Assembly (NCBI GenBank): GCA_039964455.1
Contig: JBDVXK010000013.1
Location: 434,001-498,000, forward strand
Direction: 5' to 3'
Source of the DNA: CALJFL01 sp039964455
Lineage (GTDB): Bacteria; Pseudomonadota; Gammaproteobacteria; Pseudomonadales; Halieaceae
Length of the DNA stretch: 64,000 nucleotides
Shown: in pieces, positions 9,213-17,503 of the stretch
Position numbering within the stretch: the stretch's first letter is position 1
How the letters are laid out: every line of letters begins with the position of its first letter
Translations under genes and position numbers: made by a program
The notes under the pieces: model-generated
Databases searched by the model: none
Seen by the model: the letters and a program-made list of their open reading frames with translations, nothing else
Told to the model about the DNA's origin: nothing

Positions 9213-9249
9213 GGCTAACGAGCACTTTTGAACTATGGTGCCGTTAGCC
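9213..9249 (+). repeat. Strong stem-loop downstream of the sulfatase gene
   Basis: An inverted repeat pairs GGCTAACG (9213-9220) with CGTTAGCC (9242-9249). It continues past a single bulged A with GCAC (9222-9225) and GTGC (9238-9241), giving 12 base pairs around a 12-base loop. There is no U tract directly after it. It could protect an mRNA 3' end or act with the hairpin at 9268 as a two-part terminator. Confidence 0.6.
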
Positions 9250-9267
9250 GATGCAAACCGCATTGAT

Positions 9268-9286
9268 GTGCCCTCTGGGGCACTTT
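9268..9286 (+). terminator. Possible rho-independent terminator after the sulfatase gene
   Basis: GTGCCC (9268-9273) and GGGCAC (9278-9283) form a 6-bp GC-rich stem with a TCTG loop, followed by only three T residues. The short U tract makes this a weak or partial terminator. It lies between the stem-loop at 9213-9249 and the DUF3604 gene, where transcription of the sulfatase could end. Confidence 0.4.
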
Positions 9287-9341
9287 AGGTAGTCTATCTG
9301 GCCACCACGAATGGTGAACCGCACAGTTAAGGAATACAGCG

Positions 9342-11258
9342 ATGAATAAACTTCAATTGGCGTGTAAGGTCGCGCTTGGAATAGCATTTGCGACGTCATC
9401 CCTGGGCAGCAGTGCCTCAGAAGGTGGGCCGTCGGAGGCTGCCAAAAAATATTCTCCGCCAGCAAACACGACCCATGCTACCAATGTGTATTGGGGCGAC
9501 TCCCACTTACACACCGGCTTGTCGCTGGATGCGGGCTTGTTTGGCAATATTCTGGGCCCTGATGATGCCTATCGACTTGCTCGTGGAGAGCGGATCACAG
9601 CTTCTTCAGGTATTCCTGTGCAACTGGCACGGCCGTTGGACTGGATGGTTGTCGCTGATCACTCTGACATGATGGGTATTGCAACTGACATTAAAGAAGG
9701 TGCTCCGAATATTGTTGCCAACAGCAAGGGCAAGGAGTGGCATGAGGGCTTCAAGAAAGGCGGGCGCGCAGCGGGTGAAGCAGCATTTGACCTGATCCAG
9801 AATTTTTCACAGATGACCGTGCCCGAGCAGCTGGTGAATGATTACAGCCCGGGCTCGGAAGTGTTCAGCAAAGTCTGGAAAGAGATTGTCGATAACGCCG
9901 AGCTTCATAATGAGCCTGGTCTGTTTACCGCATTCATCGGCTATGAGTGGACGTCCGTACCCAAAGGTTTCAACCTGCACAGGAATGTCATTTTCCGCGA
10001 CAACGCGGATAAAGCACTGCAGGTGGACCCAGCCACCACCCAACCGCCTACGGGCAGCACTGATCCCAAAACGCTGTACCAATGGCTTGAGGATTATGAA
10101 AGTAAAACCGGTGGGCGCGTTTTTGCGTTTGCTCACAACGGTAACCTCTCCAATGGCTGGATGTTCCCCACAGAAACAACCTATCACGGCGGCGTGGTTG
10201 ACAAGGAATACGTTGCTCAGCGCGCCAGGTGGGAGCCCCATTACGAAATTACGCAGATAAAAGGCGACGGTGAAGCGCACCCGGCGCTCTCCCCGAACGA
10301 TGAATTTGCCGACTATGAAAACTGGGCAGTAGGTAATCTGGATTTGAGTGAACTCAAAACTGATGAAATGCTGGCTGGCGAGTATGGACGTTCAGCGCTG
10401 AAACTCGGGTTGCAGCTGGAGAAAAAGTTCGGCGTTAACCCTTATAAGTTCGGCGTCGGTGGCGCGACAGATAGCCACACAGCACTTGCTACCGCCGACG
10501 AAGATAATTTCTTTGGTAAGTCTACAAGCGTTGAGCCAAGTGCGGACCGTATCAGTCACCCCTTTGTGAAGTCTGAAACGGGCGAGATCCCTGGCTATAA
10601 GCTGGTCGCCTCTGGTTACACCGGTATTTGGGCTCACGAAAATACCCGAACAGCGCTGTTTGATGCGATGGAGCGTAAAGAGACCTACGCGACGACAGGG
10701 CCGCGCATGACTGTGCGCTTCTTTGGTGGCTGGGACTTCAATGATAAAGATGTTTATTCCAGCGACGCGGTGTCCATCGGTTATGCCAAAGGTGTACCTA
10801 TGGGTGGAGATTTGAAGAAAGCCAGCGGCAAGTCGCCCAACTTTATGGTGCAGGCCAGCATGGATCCGCTGAGTGGCACTCTCGATCGAGTTCAAATCAT
10901 CAAAGGCTGGATGGATGACAAGGGCGAAACCCATGAGCGGGTCTATGATGTCGCCGTATCAGATGGTCGTAGCATTGACAGCAATGGCCGCTGCAAACAG
11001 CCCGTTGGCAATACAGTGGATCTGGAAACTGCCACCTGGAGTAATAGCATTGGTGACGGTCAATTAGGTGCTGTCTGGACAGACCCGGATTTTGATGCGG
11101 ACCAGTCAGCCTTCTACTATGTGCGCGTTCTCGAAATCCCCACCCCGCGCTGGGTTCTGTATGACAAGGTTCGCCTGGGTGCCAAGATTCCCAAGGAAGC
11201 GGAGCTGGTTGCTCAGGAGAGGGCCTATACTTCCCCGATCTGGTACTCGCCCAAGTAA
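9342..11258 (+). CDS. Secreted DUF3604 family protein
   Basis: A 638-residue protein with a signal peptide (about residues 1-25, cleaved near SSAS). It matches DUF3604, a family with histidine- and aspartate-rich motifs resembling metal-dependent PHP/amidohydrolase enzymes. Visible motifs are GDSHLHTG (residues 52-59), VADHSD (about 105-110) and ATDSHTA (about 374-381), which would suit a metal centre. Its biochemical function is not established as far as I know. The ATG at 9342 has AAGGAA upstream. It follows the sulfatase on the same strand but behind two hairpins, so it may have its own transcript. Both proteins are exported, and a shared nutrient-scavenging role is only inferred. Confidence 0.85.
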   Translation: MNKLQLACKVALGIAFATSSLGSSASEGGPSEAAKKYSPPANTTHATNVYWGDSHLHTGLSLDAGLFGNILGPDDAYRLARGERITASSGIPVQLARPLDWMVVADHSDMMGIATDIKEGAPNIVANSKGKEWHEGFKKGGRAAGEAAFDLIQNFSQMTVPEQLVNDYSPGSEVFSKVWKEIVDNAELHNEPGLFTAFIGYEWTSVPKGFNLHRNVIFRDNADKALQVDPATTQPPTGSTDPKTLYQWLEDYESKTGGRVFAFAHNGNLSNGWMFPTETTYHGGVVDKEYVAQRARWEPHYEITQIKGDGEAHPALSPNDEFADYENWAVGNLDLSELKTDEMLAGEYGRSALKLGLQLEKKFGVNPYKFGVGGATDSHTALATADEDNFFGKSTSVEPSADRISHPFVKSETGEIPGYKLVASGYTGIWAHENTRTALFDAMERKETYATTGPRMTVRFFGGWDFNDKDVYSSDAVSIGYAKGVPMGGDLKKASGKSPNFMVQASMDPLSGTLDRVQIIKGWMDDKGETHERVYDVAVSDGRSIDSNGRCKQPVGNTVDLETATWSNSIGDGQLGAVWTDPDFDADQSAFYYVRVLEIPTPRWVLYDKVRLGAKIPKEAELVAQERAYTSPIWYSPK

Positions 11259-11272
11259 AGGGCGTTAGTAAA

Positions 11273-11308
11273 CTCCGGCCGTGCTTCAGGATTCCCTGCC
11301 GGCCGGAG
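11273..11308. repeat. Perfect 9-bp inverted repeat after the DUF3604 gene
   Basis: CTCCGGCCG (11273-11281) is repeated inverted as CGGCCGGAG (11300-11308) with an 18-base loop. There is no U tract. It starts 15 bp after the DUF3604 stop codon, so it may stabilise or end that transcript. The GC-rich arms could also be a protein-binding dyad. Confidence 0.45.
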
Positions 11309-11398
11309 CGTGTCGCTCAAGATATCTATTATTGCTAAACTCTTCAGGTCACAGGGAGCCAGAGTGCTTGCAGTTGTTGATCTGTACGACAGTATAAA

Positions 11399-12730
11399 AT
11401 GAGACCCGCGTCTTCATTAGCTTCTGATCAAGACTCCATTATCGACGTCGATGTTGATGCGGCGCTAGACGGCTACGTGGTCGACAATATGGAAGGGGCT
11501 GTCGATCAGGCAGCGTTTTTGGCTAGAGTCGATCTTCCAGTGGCGGTTATTGGCGCCAGGGGTACCGGGAAAATGTATCTGGCCCGGGTGGTCCATTCGG
11601 AATCGGGCGGCAGCCCAGACGCAATTGTTGCCGTTGATTGCCGCGAATTCAGAAATAAATTGGATGCCATAACCAGTATTGCCCGGGAGTTGGAAGCTGC
11701 AGAAGGTAAGACGCTGGTTTTTAAATCACCTCATCTTATGCATGCGGATGCGCAGCTAAAACTGGCAAGACAGATCAGTAGCCGGACGTTTGTTGATGCC
11801 GGCCCCCAACGCTACTTACCCAGAGCCCGCTTTGTAGGTTTGTTTCCCGACACGCTGGAACACCTGACTGCTGAATACGGCTTGCATGAAAAACTTGCCA
11901 GCGTATTCGCTGGCTATCCCATTTACGTACCGCCCATGAGAGAACGTAAGCGCGCTGTATTACGCTGGGCGAACAAAATTCTCTCTCAGGAAGCACAAAC
12001 CCGGGACCGACAGATACCGGGGTTCAGTCCGGATGCCGAAGCGGCGATGTTAGCCCATGAGTGGCGCGGGAATATCACAGAGATACGGCAGCGTGTTCTG
12101 GGTGCACTGGATAGAAGCACGGGTGAGTGGCTTACCGCGGTAGACCTCGGTTTATTCTTTGAGGAATCGGAGGCCGCAGGCGCTATGGCGCCAGAAGAGA
12201 GCTTTTTGGAGCTGATGGACAAAGGTGTGCCTGATGCGACGCCTTACAATCCGACGGCTATCGATGAACTTGACCAGGCCCTGGGCATGGCTGTGCATGA
12301 TTCGCTGGCGTCCACCTCCTATCCTCTTGGTGACTGGCTGGACGATGAACTGTTACTTGCTGTACTGGCCCGATATCGGCAGGACGTGAGAAAGGCGGCG
12401 GATTTTCTGCAAACCAGTACGCGTAACATCAACCGCTGGTTGCCAAAGATCGCGTCGCGCACAGAAGAGCGCCGCCATGTTGCATGGCGTGAGCCCGCCA
12501 GGCTGGTCGCAGAGTGGGTTCGGGAAGCATCGGTCCCAGAGTCGCCACCCCAGGAATACCTGCGCGCCCGACTGTTAGCGCACATTGAGCAACAGGGCGC
12601 AGAGACTAATATCAAGGTTCGGTCGCAGATAATGGCAGTGTCGATACCGACCTATCAGAAGCGACTTAAAACATTGTTGAGCGAGTCAGAAGGCGCTCAT
12701 CCTGCAGAGGACGCTAGTCGTGCCAGATAA
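11399..12730 (+). CDS. Degenerate sigma-54-activator-like AAA protein with Fis-type HTH
   Basis: A 443-residue protein that aligns by eye with the central AAA+ domain of bacterial enhancer-binding proteins. Walker A is GARGTGKM (residues 52-59). The expected PPLRER is PPMRER, and the WPGN-REL block appears as WRGNITEIRQ. A Fis-like helix-turn-helix is seen at about residues 318-348. However, the Walker B acidic pair (usually FLDE) is replaced by VFKS near residue 106, and no GAFTGA sigma-54 contact loop is present. It therefore probably cannot hydrolyse ATP or remodel sigma-54 holoenzyme. An upstream TGA at 11378 and lack of other starts support the ATG at 11399. It overlaps the next gene by 11 bp and precedes the chemosensory cluster, so a regulatory role there is plausible but inferred. 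Confidence 0.7.
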   Translation: MRPASSLASDQDSIIDVDVDAALDGYVVDNMEGAVDQAAFLARVDLPVAVIGARGTGKMYLARVVHSESGGSPDAIVAVDCREFRNKLDAITSIARELEAAEGKTLVFKSPHLMHADAQLKLARQISSRTFVDAGPQRYLPRARFVGLFPDTLEHLTAEYGLHEKLASVFAGYPIYVPPMRERKRAVLRWANKILSQEAQTRDRQIPGFSPDAEAAMLAHEWRGNITEIRQRVLGALDRSTGEWLTAVDLGLFFEESEAAGAMAPEESFLELMDKGVPDATPYNPTAIDELDQALGMAVHDSLASTSYPLGDWLDDELLLAVLARYRQDVRKAADFLQTSTRNINRWLPKIASRTEERRHVAWREPARLVAEWVREASVPESPPQEYLRARLLAHIEQQGAETNIKVRSQIMAVSIPTYQKRLKTLLSESEGAHPAEDASRAR

Positions 12731-13334
12731 ACCAACACCAAATGCCCTGGACGGCGATGGCGCCAGTGAGTCCAAAACCGTGCAGCAGTATGCCGCTGAG
12801 TATCAGGCGCTCTGTGACACTGAATTGTTGCCTGCACTTGGTTTCTCCGCAAGGCTGAACATGTTGTGGGACCTGGCCGCAGCGGCCCCGTCCCAGTTTG
12901 ACGGCAGGGTTAGCGGTGTCATGGCAATTAATCCGCAGTGGAAAGAATCGGATGTACGCAACTGGCTGCAAAAAGATACTGTGCCACCACCATTGGAGCT
13001 GCACAATATGGTGAAGTTCCTGATCTCCCAGTTGCCTGAGGGGCACAACGCCAGGCGTTGGGAGGCATTCCTGATCTATGGTGCACCCACCGTGGCTTCG
13101 CCAGTAGACCATCTGATCTACCGGGAAGATCAGTCAAGACGCAATATAGCGTCCCTGATATTTGCACAGATTACTGACAAATATGAAATTCCCCCTTCCG
13201 CCTATGAGGCGGAGGAGGCCTTCCAACGCTGCCTGACTCTGATGCACAAATTCAATATTTATGAGGCCAGAGACTTTCAGCCGGGGCATATGGAGCCATT
13301 TAAAAACTTCATGTTTCCTCCGGAAACAGATTGA
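12720..13334 (+). CDS. Hypothetical protein, coupled to the AAA regulator
   Basis: A 204-residue protein I do not recognise. It starts at a GTG at 12720 that overlaps the last codons of the AAA gene, implying translational coupling. It is soluble, with no signal peptide or membrane segment. The stretch KESDVRNWLQKDTVPPPLEL (about residues 77-96) looks like the recognition part of a helix-turn-helix, followed by a hydrophobic helix, but this is a weak match. The C-terminal half is mostly helical in character. A terminator-like hairpin lies about 120 bp downstream, so the pair probably forms a two-gene unit ahead of the pilG-like gene. Confidence 0.7.
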   Translation: MPDKPTPNALDGDGASESKTVQQYAAEYQALCDTELLPALGFSARLNMLWDLAAAAPSQFDGRVSGVMAINPQWKESDVRNWLQKDTVPPPLELHNMVKFLISQLPEGHNARRWEAFLIYGAPTVASPVDHLIYREDQSRRNIASLIFAQITDKYEIPPSAYEAEEAFQRCLTLMHKFNIYEARDFQPGHMEPFKNFMFPPETD

Positions 13335-13451
13335 CCTCCGGCCTGTTTGCCAGGGCTAGCAACAAAAACTCCTCACATGAAGCCTTCTTCGTTCTCGCCT
13401 TGCGCGTAACTCCTCCCGGTAAAATCCCGAAATTCGGCTAGAAAAGGCGGG

Positions 13452-13476
13452 AAACTGGAGAAATCCCCAGTTTTTT
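13452..13476 (+). terminator. Rho-independent terminator before the chemosensory operon
   Basis: AAACTGG (13452-13458) pairs with CCAGTTT (13467-13473) around an 8-base loop and is followed by a run of T residues to 13476. It would end the AAA-hypothetical transcript. Immediately after it, TTGAAG (13478-13483) and AATACT (13502-13507) with 18-bp spacing could serve as a promoter for the pilG-like gene. The promoter match is modest. Confidence 0.55.
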
Positions 13477-13562
13477 GTTGAAGCTCCCACGGTTTCGCTC
13501 GAATACTGTCCTCGTCAATGCAATAGCGGCTGCACAGCGGCCCCTGAATGAGTGAGGCGAAT

Positions 13563-13973
13563 ATGACAGAGCAAACTAACCAGTTGGATGTAAGCGGCGT
13601 AAAGGTCGCGATTATCGACGATGCGAAAACAATCCGCATGATGATGTCCCATACCCTGAAAGGTATGGGTTGCGAAGTAGAGTGTGCAGAGGATGGTTAC
13701 AAAGCACTGGGCATGCTCAGGCGTTTTAAGCCGGACCTGATATTCCTTGATATCACCATGCCCGAGCTGGACGGCTACCAGACCTGCACGCTGATCAGAA
13801 ACGCTGAAGATACGCGTAATACGCCCGTAGTGATGCTGTCTTCTTCCGATGGAATTTTCGATATCGCCAAGGGTCAGGCACGTGGTGCTACTGCCCACGT
13901 GACCAAGATTCCACCTGAAACTGTGCTCAGGGAATTGATCCACAACTACACACGCGCACAACAGGCTGCCTGA
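13563..13973 (+). CDS. pilG: PilG-like CheY-type response regulator
   Basis: A stand-alone receiver domain of 136 residues, closest in pattern to PilG of the Pil-Chp system. It has the acidic pair D19-D20, the phospho-acceptor D63 in LIFLDITMP, and LDGYQTC and MLSSSDGIFDIAKG, which are PilG-like. The conserved Lys is followed by Ile-Pro (TKIPPE) where PilG has TKPF. The start is placed at 13563 because GTGAGG at 13552-13557 is well spaced from it; the in-frame ATG at 13548 lacks a ribosome site. It begins a tightly packed operon (2 bp to the next gene). By analogy it would be phosphorylated by the ChpA-type kinase and act on pilus extension. Confidence 0.85.
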   Translation: MTEQTNQLDVSGVKVAIIDDAKTIRMMMSHTLKGMGCEVECAEDGYKALGMLRRFKPDLIFLDITMPELDGYQTCTLIRNAEDTRNTPVVMLSSSDGIFDIAKGQARGATAHVTKIPPETVLRELIHNYTRAQQAA

Positions 13974-13975
13974 TC

Positions 13976-14542
13976 ATGAGCTCTGTCGCCCTCTCACACC
14001 TGGAGCTATTGCAGAAAAACTTTCGGCATGACGCCGTGCAGGTGCCAGCGTCCGACGATCATGTAATGCAATGGGTTGGTACATCTCTGGGTATTGCTGG
14101 TGTGTCCCTGCTGATTGGTGAGGGAGAGCTGGAAGAAATAATAGAAACACCGGACACCACGCTTATTCCTGGTACCAAACCCTGGGTAATGGGGCTGGCT
14201 GCTCACCGCGGCGGCTTGTTACCAGTGATCAGCGGAGACCTTTTCTTCAGAAACGTTCCTTACACCGGCAGAGTTCGTGATTACTGCATGGTGATTCGGC
14301 GCCCTGGTGTTTACTTCGCCATGACACTTAGTCATGTGGAGCGGGACCTCAAGTTCCCGATAGAACAGCGTGATATGACCCAGCTGGTTGACCCTGACTT
14401 TCGGGACTTCAGCCTTGGTGGTTTCCACCACGACAACACATTCCTGGCCATTCTTGATATCGACAAGCTCGTTGCCGATAACGATCTGGCCAACGCTTCA
14501 GTTTCAAATTCCGATTCAATCGAGGTTAATAACGATGACTAA
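13976..14542 (+). CDS. pilI: PilI-like CheW-type coupling protein
   Basis: A 188-residue CheW-domain protein that would link the PilJ-like receptor to the ChpA-type kinase. It carries the CheW/PilI pattern IPGTKPWVMGLAAHRGGLLPV (around nt 14166-14228) followed by the ISGDLFF strand. The N-terminal 40 residues extend beyond the CheW fold, as in PilI. The C-terminal 20 residues are polar and probably disordered. The gene lies 2 bp after the pilG-like stop, and its end overlaps the pilJ-like start by 8 bp, so translation is likely coupled. Confidence 0.85.
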   Translation: MSSVALSHLELLQKNFRHDAVQVPASDDHVMQWVGTSLGIAGVSLLIGEGELEEIIETPDTTLIPGTKPWVMGLAAHRGGLLPVISGDLFFRNVPYTGRVRDYCMVIRRPGVYFAMTLSHVERDLKFPIEQRDMTQLVDPDFRDFSLGGFHHDNTFLAILDIDKLVADNDLANASVSNSDSIEVNNDD

Positions 14543-16646
14543 AATCACCAAGAGTGGGTCGTCCACATTCTGGGTAAGCATTATCAGCGCGGGTATTCTG
14601 GCCTGCCTTGCTGGCGTGCTTTACACCTTTTTCATGATCCAGAGAGATGCCGGTCAGGAGGGTGACCTGCGGGTTGTATCCAATGACTTGCGGCTACTCA
14701 GCCAGGAGATTGTTGTGCAATCTCGCGAGACTGTGCAGGGCGGGAAATCCACCTTTGCAGAGCTGGGCGATCAGCTCAAGCGCTTTGATGGTTTGTTGCT
14801 GGAGTTGCCTGTAAGTGGTCTGGAAGCCGAAATGAGTGGCATCGACCAGAACTGGGATACCGTTTCCAGTTCGGCACGCACCTTGATCACCGCCGGCCCG
14901 GGGATTGTGTTTATTCATGGCGTGTCAGAACAGCTGGAGCAAAACATCAGGCCAATACAAAGTGAGTTTGCCGCTGTTGTAGATATTATCCGTGATGAAA
15001 ATGTCTCGGCGGACACCGTCGCCGCAGCGCAGAAAACACTCTGGCTAACAGAGCGTATTGCCAGAAACATTGACAAGATTCTGGTTGGCAGTGAAGAAAG
15101 CCAGGCCGCTGTCGATGAGTTCAGAACCGACTCTGCCAGTTTTATGCGCATTGTAGACGCGCTTAAAAATGGCAATAGGGTGATGGGTGTGCAGCAGCTT
15201 ACCGATCGAGATGCGATTGATTCGCTTAACGCCGCTTCGTCTCTGTTTGCGGTAGTGTCCACATCAATCGATCAGATCGCTGAGGCCTCTCCCAAGCTGC
15301 GCGAGGCGACTCTCGCCCGTGAAGCTATCGATAAAACCAGTCCGCAGTTAGCAGATGCCATTACTACATTGGGCCCTGCAATCGACAGGCTGACCAATGC
15401 ACGACTGTATGATCGCGGCACACTGATGGTTCTGTTTGGTGCGCCGGCGCTACTGGCTGTTGGCTTGCTTGTGGTGATGTATCGCAGTCAGCGTCAGCGC
15501 GTGGTTTATACCGAGCAAGGTGTATCTGAAATTAACAGTGCACTGGTCAAGATCGCCGAAGGTGATCTGACTGTTCATGTACCGGAGCAAAATTCGGTGA
15601 CTCGCGATATCGCCAGGGAAATTAATGCCTCGGTGGAACGCCAGCGAGAACTTATTCGAAATATCCGCAATCCGTTCGAAGTTTCTATCGAGGAAATCAG
15701 CAAAATCGGTAAGACAGCGAAAGGTCAGGTGGAAAAAGGCAAGCAGTTGACGCGATCGGTTGTGGAGTCAACGACAGCGGCTACCGAAATGGTACGCACC
15801 AGTGAAGAGATCAAGCATTCCACGGGTGAGGCGGCCAAAACATCGGACAGAAACCGCCAGCAGGTTGCCAGGGGATACGAGCTTACCAAGGATATGTCCA
15901 AGGCCTCGGCTGATGTTCGTGAGTCAGTGCAGTCAACGTCCAAGTCTGCCAAGCAACAGGGTGAACTGATTCAGTCTGTAACGACGGCAGCGGAATATAT
16001 TCAGGCACTCAATACCAAAATCTCGGTAGTTGCGATTAACACGCGTATTGAAGCTGAGAAAGCCGGTGAACACGGCAGGCCCTTCCTGGGTATTGCGGAA
16101 GCGATTGGTGACTTGCTGCGTGAAGCTGAGGAAGAAGGTCGCAAAATTATCTCTGAGGTTCGTATGTTGCAGAACATGTCTGCTGAAAATATGAACAGCA
16201 TGGAAAACACCGTTGGTACGGTTGTTACCATCCTTGAGTACATTGAGCGTCTTGATGGCGCGTTGGAAGACATTAATAGCGGCTCCGACGATATCAGCTC
16301 AATCGTTCGCTCGGTGGATGATGCGGCTGGACAGTCTGCGGTAAGTGCCCAGCACATGAACAATTCCATGTCTGAAATTCGTGAGCGCAACGTCGATATT
16401 AGCGAATACAGTGAGTTCACTCAGATCGGTGTTAGCAGTCTGCAAAAATCCATGCGCGATGTGGCGCAGAACCTCAGTGAGTTCAAGATTGAGGAGGCCC
16501 CCTCAGCTACTAGCGTTAGCAATCTGAAAGGCCCCAGGGATCTGGAGCATCTGCAGGAAGCGGGCAGGGTTTATAGAGAAGAGGAGATGAGTGCGCTGGA
16601 AGCTGGCACCGACACTACCAATGAGTCGGAGCATGCCTCGGTATGA
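14535..16646 (+). CDS. pilJ: PilJ-like methyl-accepting chemoreceptor
   Basis: A 703-residue receptor. The first membrane segment is at about residues 12-34 and the second at about 295-317, enclosing a helical periplasmic sensor region of about 260 residues. A HAMP-like segment follows, then a cytoplasmic signalling coiled coil. The hairpin tip region reads VVAINTRIEAEKAGEHGRPF (near residues 497-516), characteristic of PilJ-type receptors. The frame is open further upstream, but the ATG at 14535 is chosen because GAGG sits 10 bp before it and the protein then begins with a normal N-in signal anchor. The end overlaps the cheR/pilK-like gene by 4 bp (ATGA). It probably senses a pilus- or surface-related cue. 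Confidence 0.88.
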   Translation: MTKITKSGSSTFWVSIISAGILACLAGVLYTFFMIQRDAGQEGDLRVVSNDLRLLSQEIVVQSRETVQGGKSTFAELGDQLKRFDGLLLELPVSGLEAEMSGIDQNWDTVSSSARTLITAGPGIVFIHGVSEQLEQNIRPIQSEFAAVVDIIRDENVSADTVAAAQKTLWLTERIARNIDKILVGSEESQAAVDEFRTDSASFMRIVDALKNGNRVMGVQQLTDRDAIDSLNAASSLFAVVSTSIDQIAEASPKLREATLAREAIDKTSPQLADAITTLGPAIDRLTNARLYDRGTLMVLFGAPALLAVGLLVVMYRSQRQRVVYTEQGVSEINSALVKIAEGDLTVHVPEQNSVTRDIAREINASVERQRELIRNIRNPFEVSIEEISKIGKTAKGQVEKGKQLTRSVVESTTAATEMVRTSEEIKHSTGEAAKTSDRNRQQVARGYELTKDMSKASADVRESVQSTSKSAKQQGELIQSVTTAAEYIQALNTKISVVAINTRIEAEKAGEHGRPFLGIAEAIGDLLREAEEEGRKIISEVRMLQNMSAENMNSMENTVGTVVTILEYIERLDGALEDINSGSDDISSIVRSVDDAAGQSAVSAQHMNNSMSEIRERNVDISEYSEFTQIGVSSLQKSMRDVAQNLSEFKIEEAPSATSVSNLKGPRDLEHLQEAGRVYREEEMSALEAGTDTTNESEHASV

Positions 16647-17503
16647 GCCTTGCCTACGCACAGAGCCCGCCAATCGTTGGAAGTGAGCAGCTTTCGCAGC
16701 TGATGCACAGATTACGTGCGCAATCGGGCATTAAGCTCGATAGCACCCAGGCGGTGATAGCGCGCAAGATCGGTGAGCGTATGACGGCTCTGGGCATGGC
16801 AACGTCTCAGGAATACATGTCGTTGTTTGACGACAGTATATCGGCGCGGGCGGAATGGCTGGCGCTAACAGATTTACTCACTATCAAGCAGACCCGGTTC
16901 TTCCGGCAGCCGGAGGCCATAGATTTGGTCGCCAGTTATCTGGAAAACCAGTTTATAGGCTCGGTTAATGCGCCAGCCGAGATCTCGTTCTGGAGTGCTG
17001 GTTGTTCCACGGGGCAAGAACTGTATTCACTGGCGATGGTGGTGGATGCCTACATTCGCGAGCATCGCCCGCTGGTGGAGTGGCATGGCATTGGTACTGA
17101 CCTTTCATTTCAGGCGATCGCAGAAGGCCAGAAAGCTTGTTATAGCGAGCTCGCTACCGCTGCGATTCCGGCTCAGTACCGCCGAGAATACGTGTTGGCT
17201 GCCGCCGATGCAGAATTCAGGATCAGCGACGATCTGCTGACCCGTACGCATTTATTTCACAGCAATTTATTGCATGTACACAATGCGCCATTTGCTGACT
17301 TTGATGTCATCTTTTGTCAAAACGTACTGATTTACTTTGATCACCCTACCCGTTTCTGGGTTATTAACCAGCTTACGGAGCGGTTGCGCCCAGGTGGCCT
17401 GTTGGTCCTGGGAGCGGGTGAAGATTTTCGATGGAGCCACCCCTCGATGAAAAGGGCACCTTGCCCTGGTGTGTGCGCCTATAAAAAACTGGAGGTTCAA
17501 TAA
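16643..17503 (+). CDS. pilK: PilK-like CheR chemoreceptor methyltransferase
   Basis: A 286-residue CheR-family enzyme that would methylate glutamates of the PilJ-like receptor using S-adenosylmethionine. The N-terminal helical domain contains TDLLTIKQTRFFRQPEA, the CheR receptor-contact pattern. The methyltransferase domain has the SAM loop SAGCSTGQELYS and the later FDVIFCQNVLIYFD block. The start overlaps the receptor stop (ATGA), and the stop overlaps the next start (TAATG), so the operon is translationally coupled. No CheB/ChpB methylesterase is present in the cluster, which leaves demethylation unexplained. Confidence 0.87.
   Translation: MSLAYAQSPPIVGSEQLSQLMHRLRAQSGIKLDSTQAVIARKIGERMTALGMATSQEYMSLFDDSISARAEWLALTDLLTIKQTRFFRQPEAIDLVASYLENQFIGSVNAPAEISFWSAGCSTGQELYSLAMVVDAYIREHRPLVEWHGIGTDLSFQAIAEGQKACYSELATAAIPAQYRREYVLAAADAEFRISDDLLTRTHLFHSNLLHVHNAPFADFDVIFCQNVLIYFDHPTRFWVINQLTERLRPGGLLVLGAGEDFRWSHPSMKRAPCPGVCAYKKLEVQ

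Noticed and set aside
17003..17018. Possible third parS site in the pilK-like gene
   Set aside because: Only the left half TGTTCCAC matches; the right half GGGGCAAG is not the inverted copy, so it is not a palindrome.
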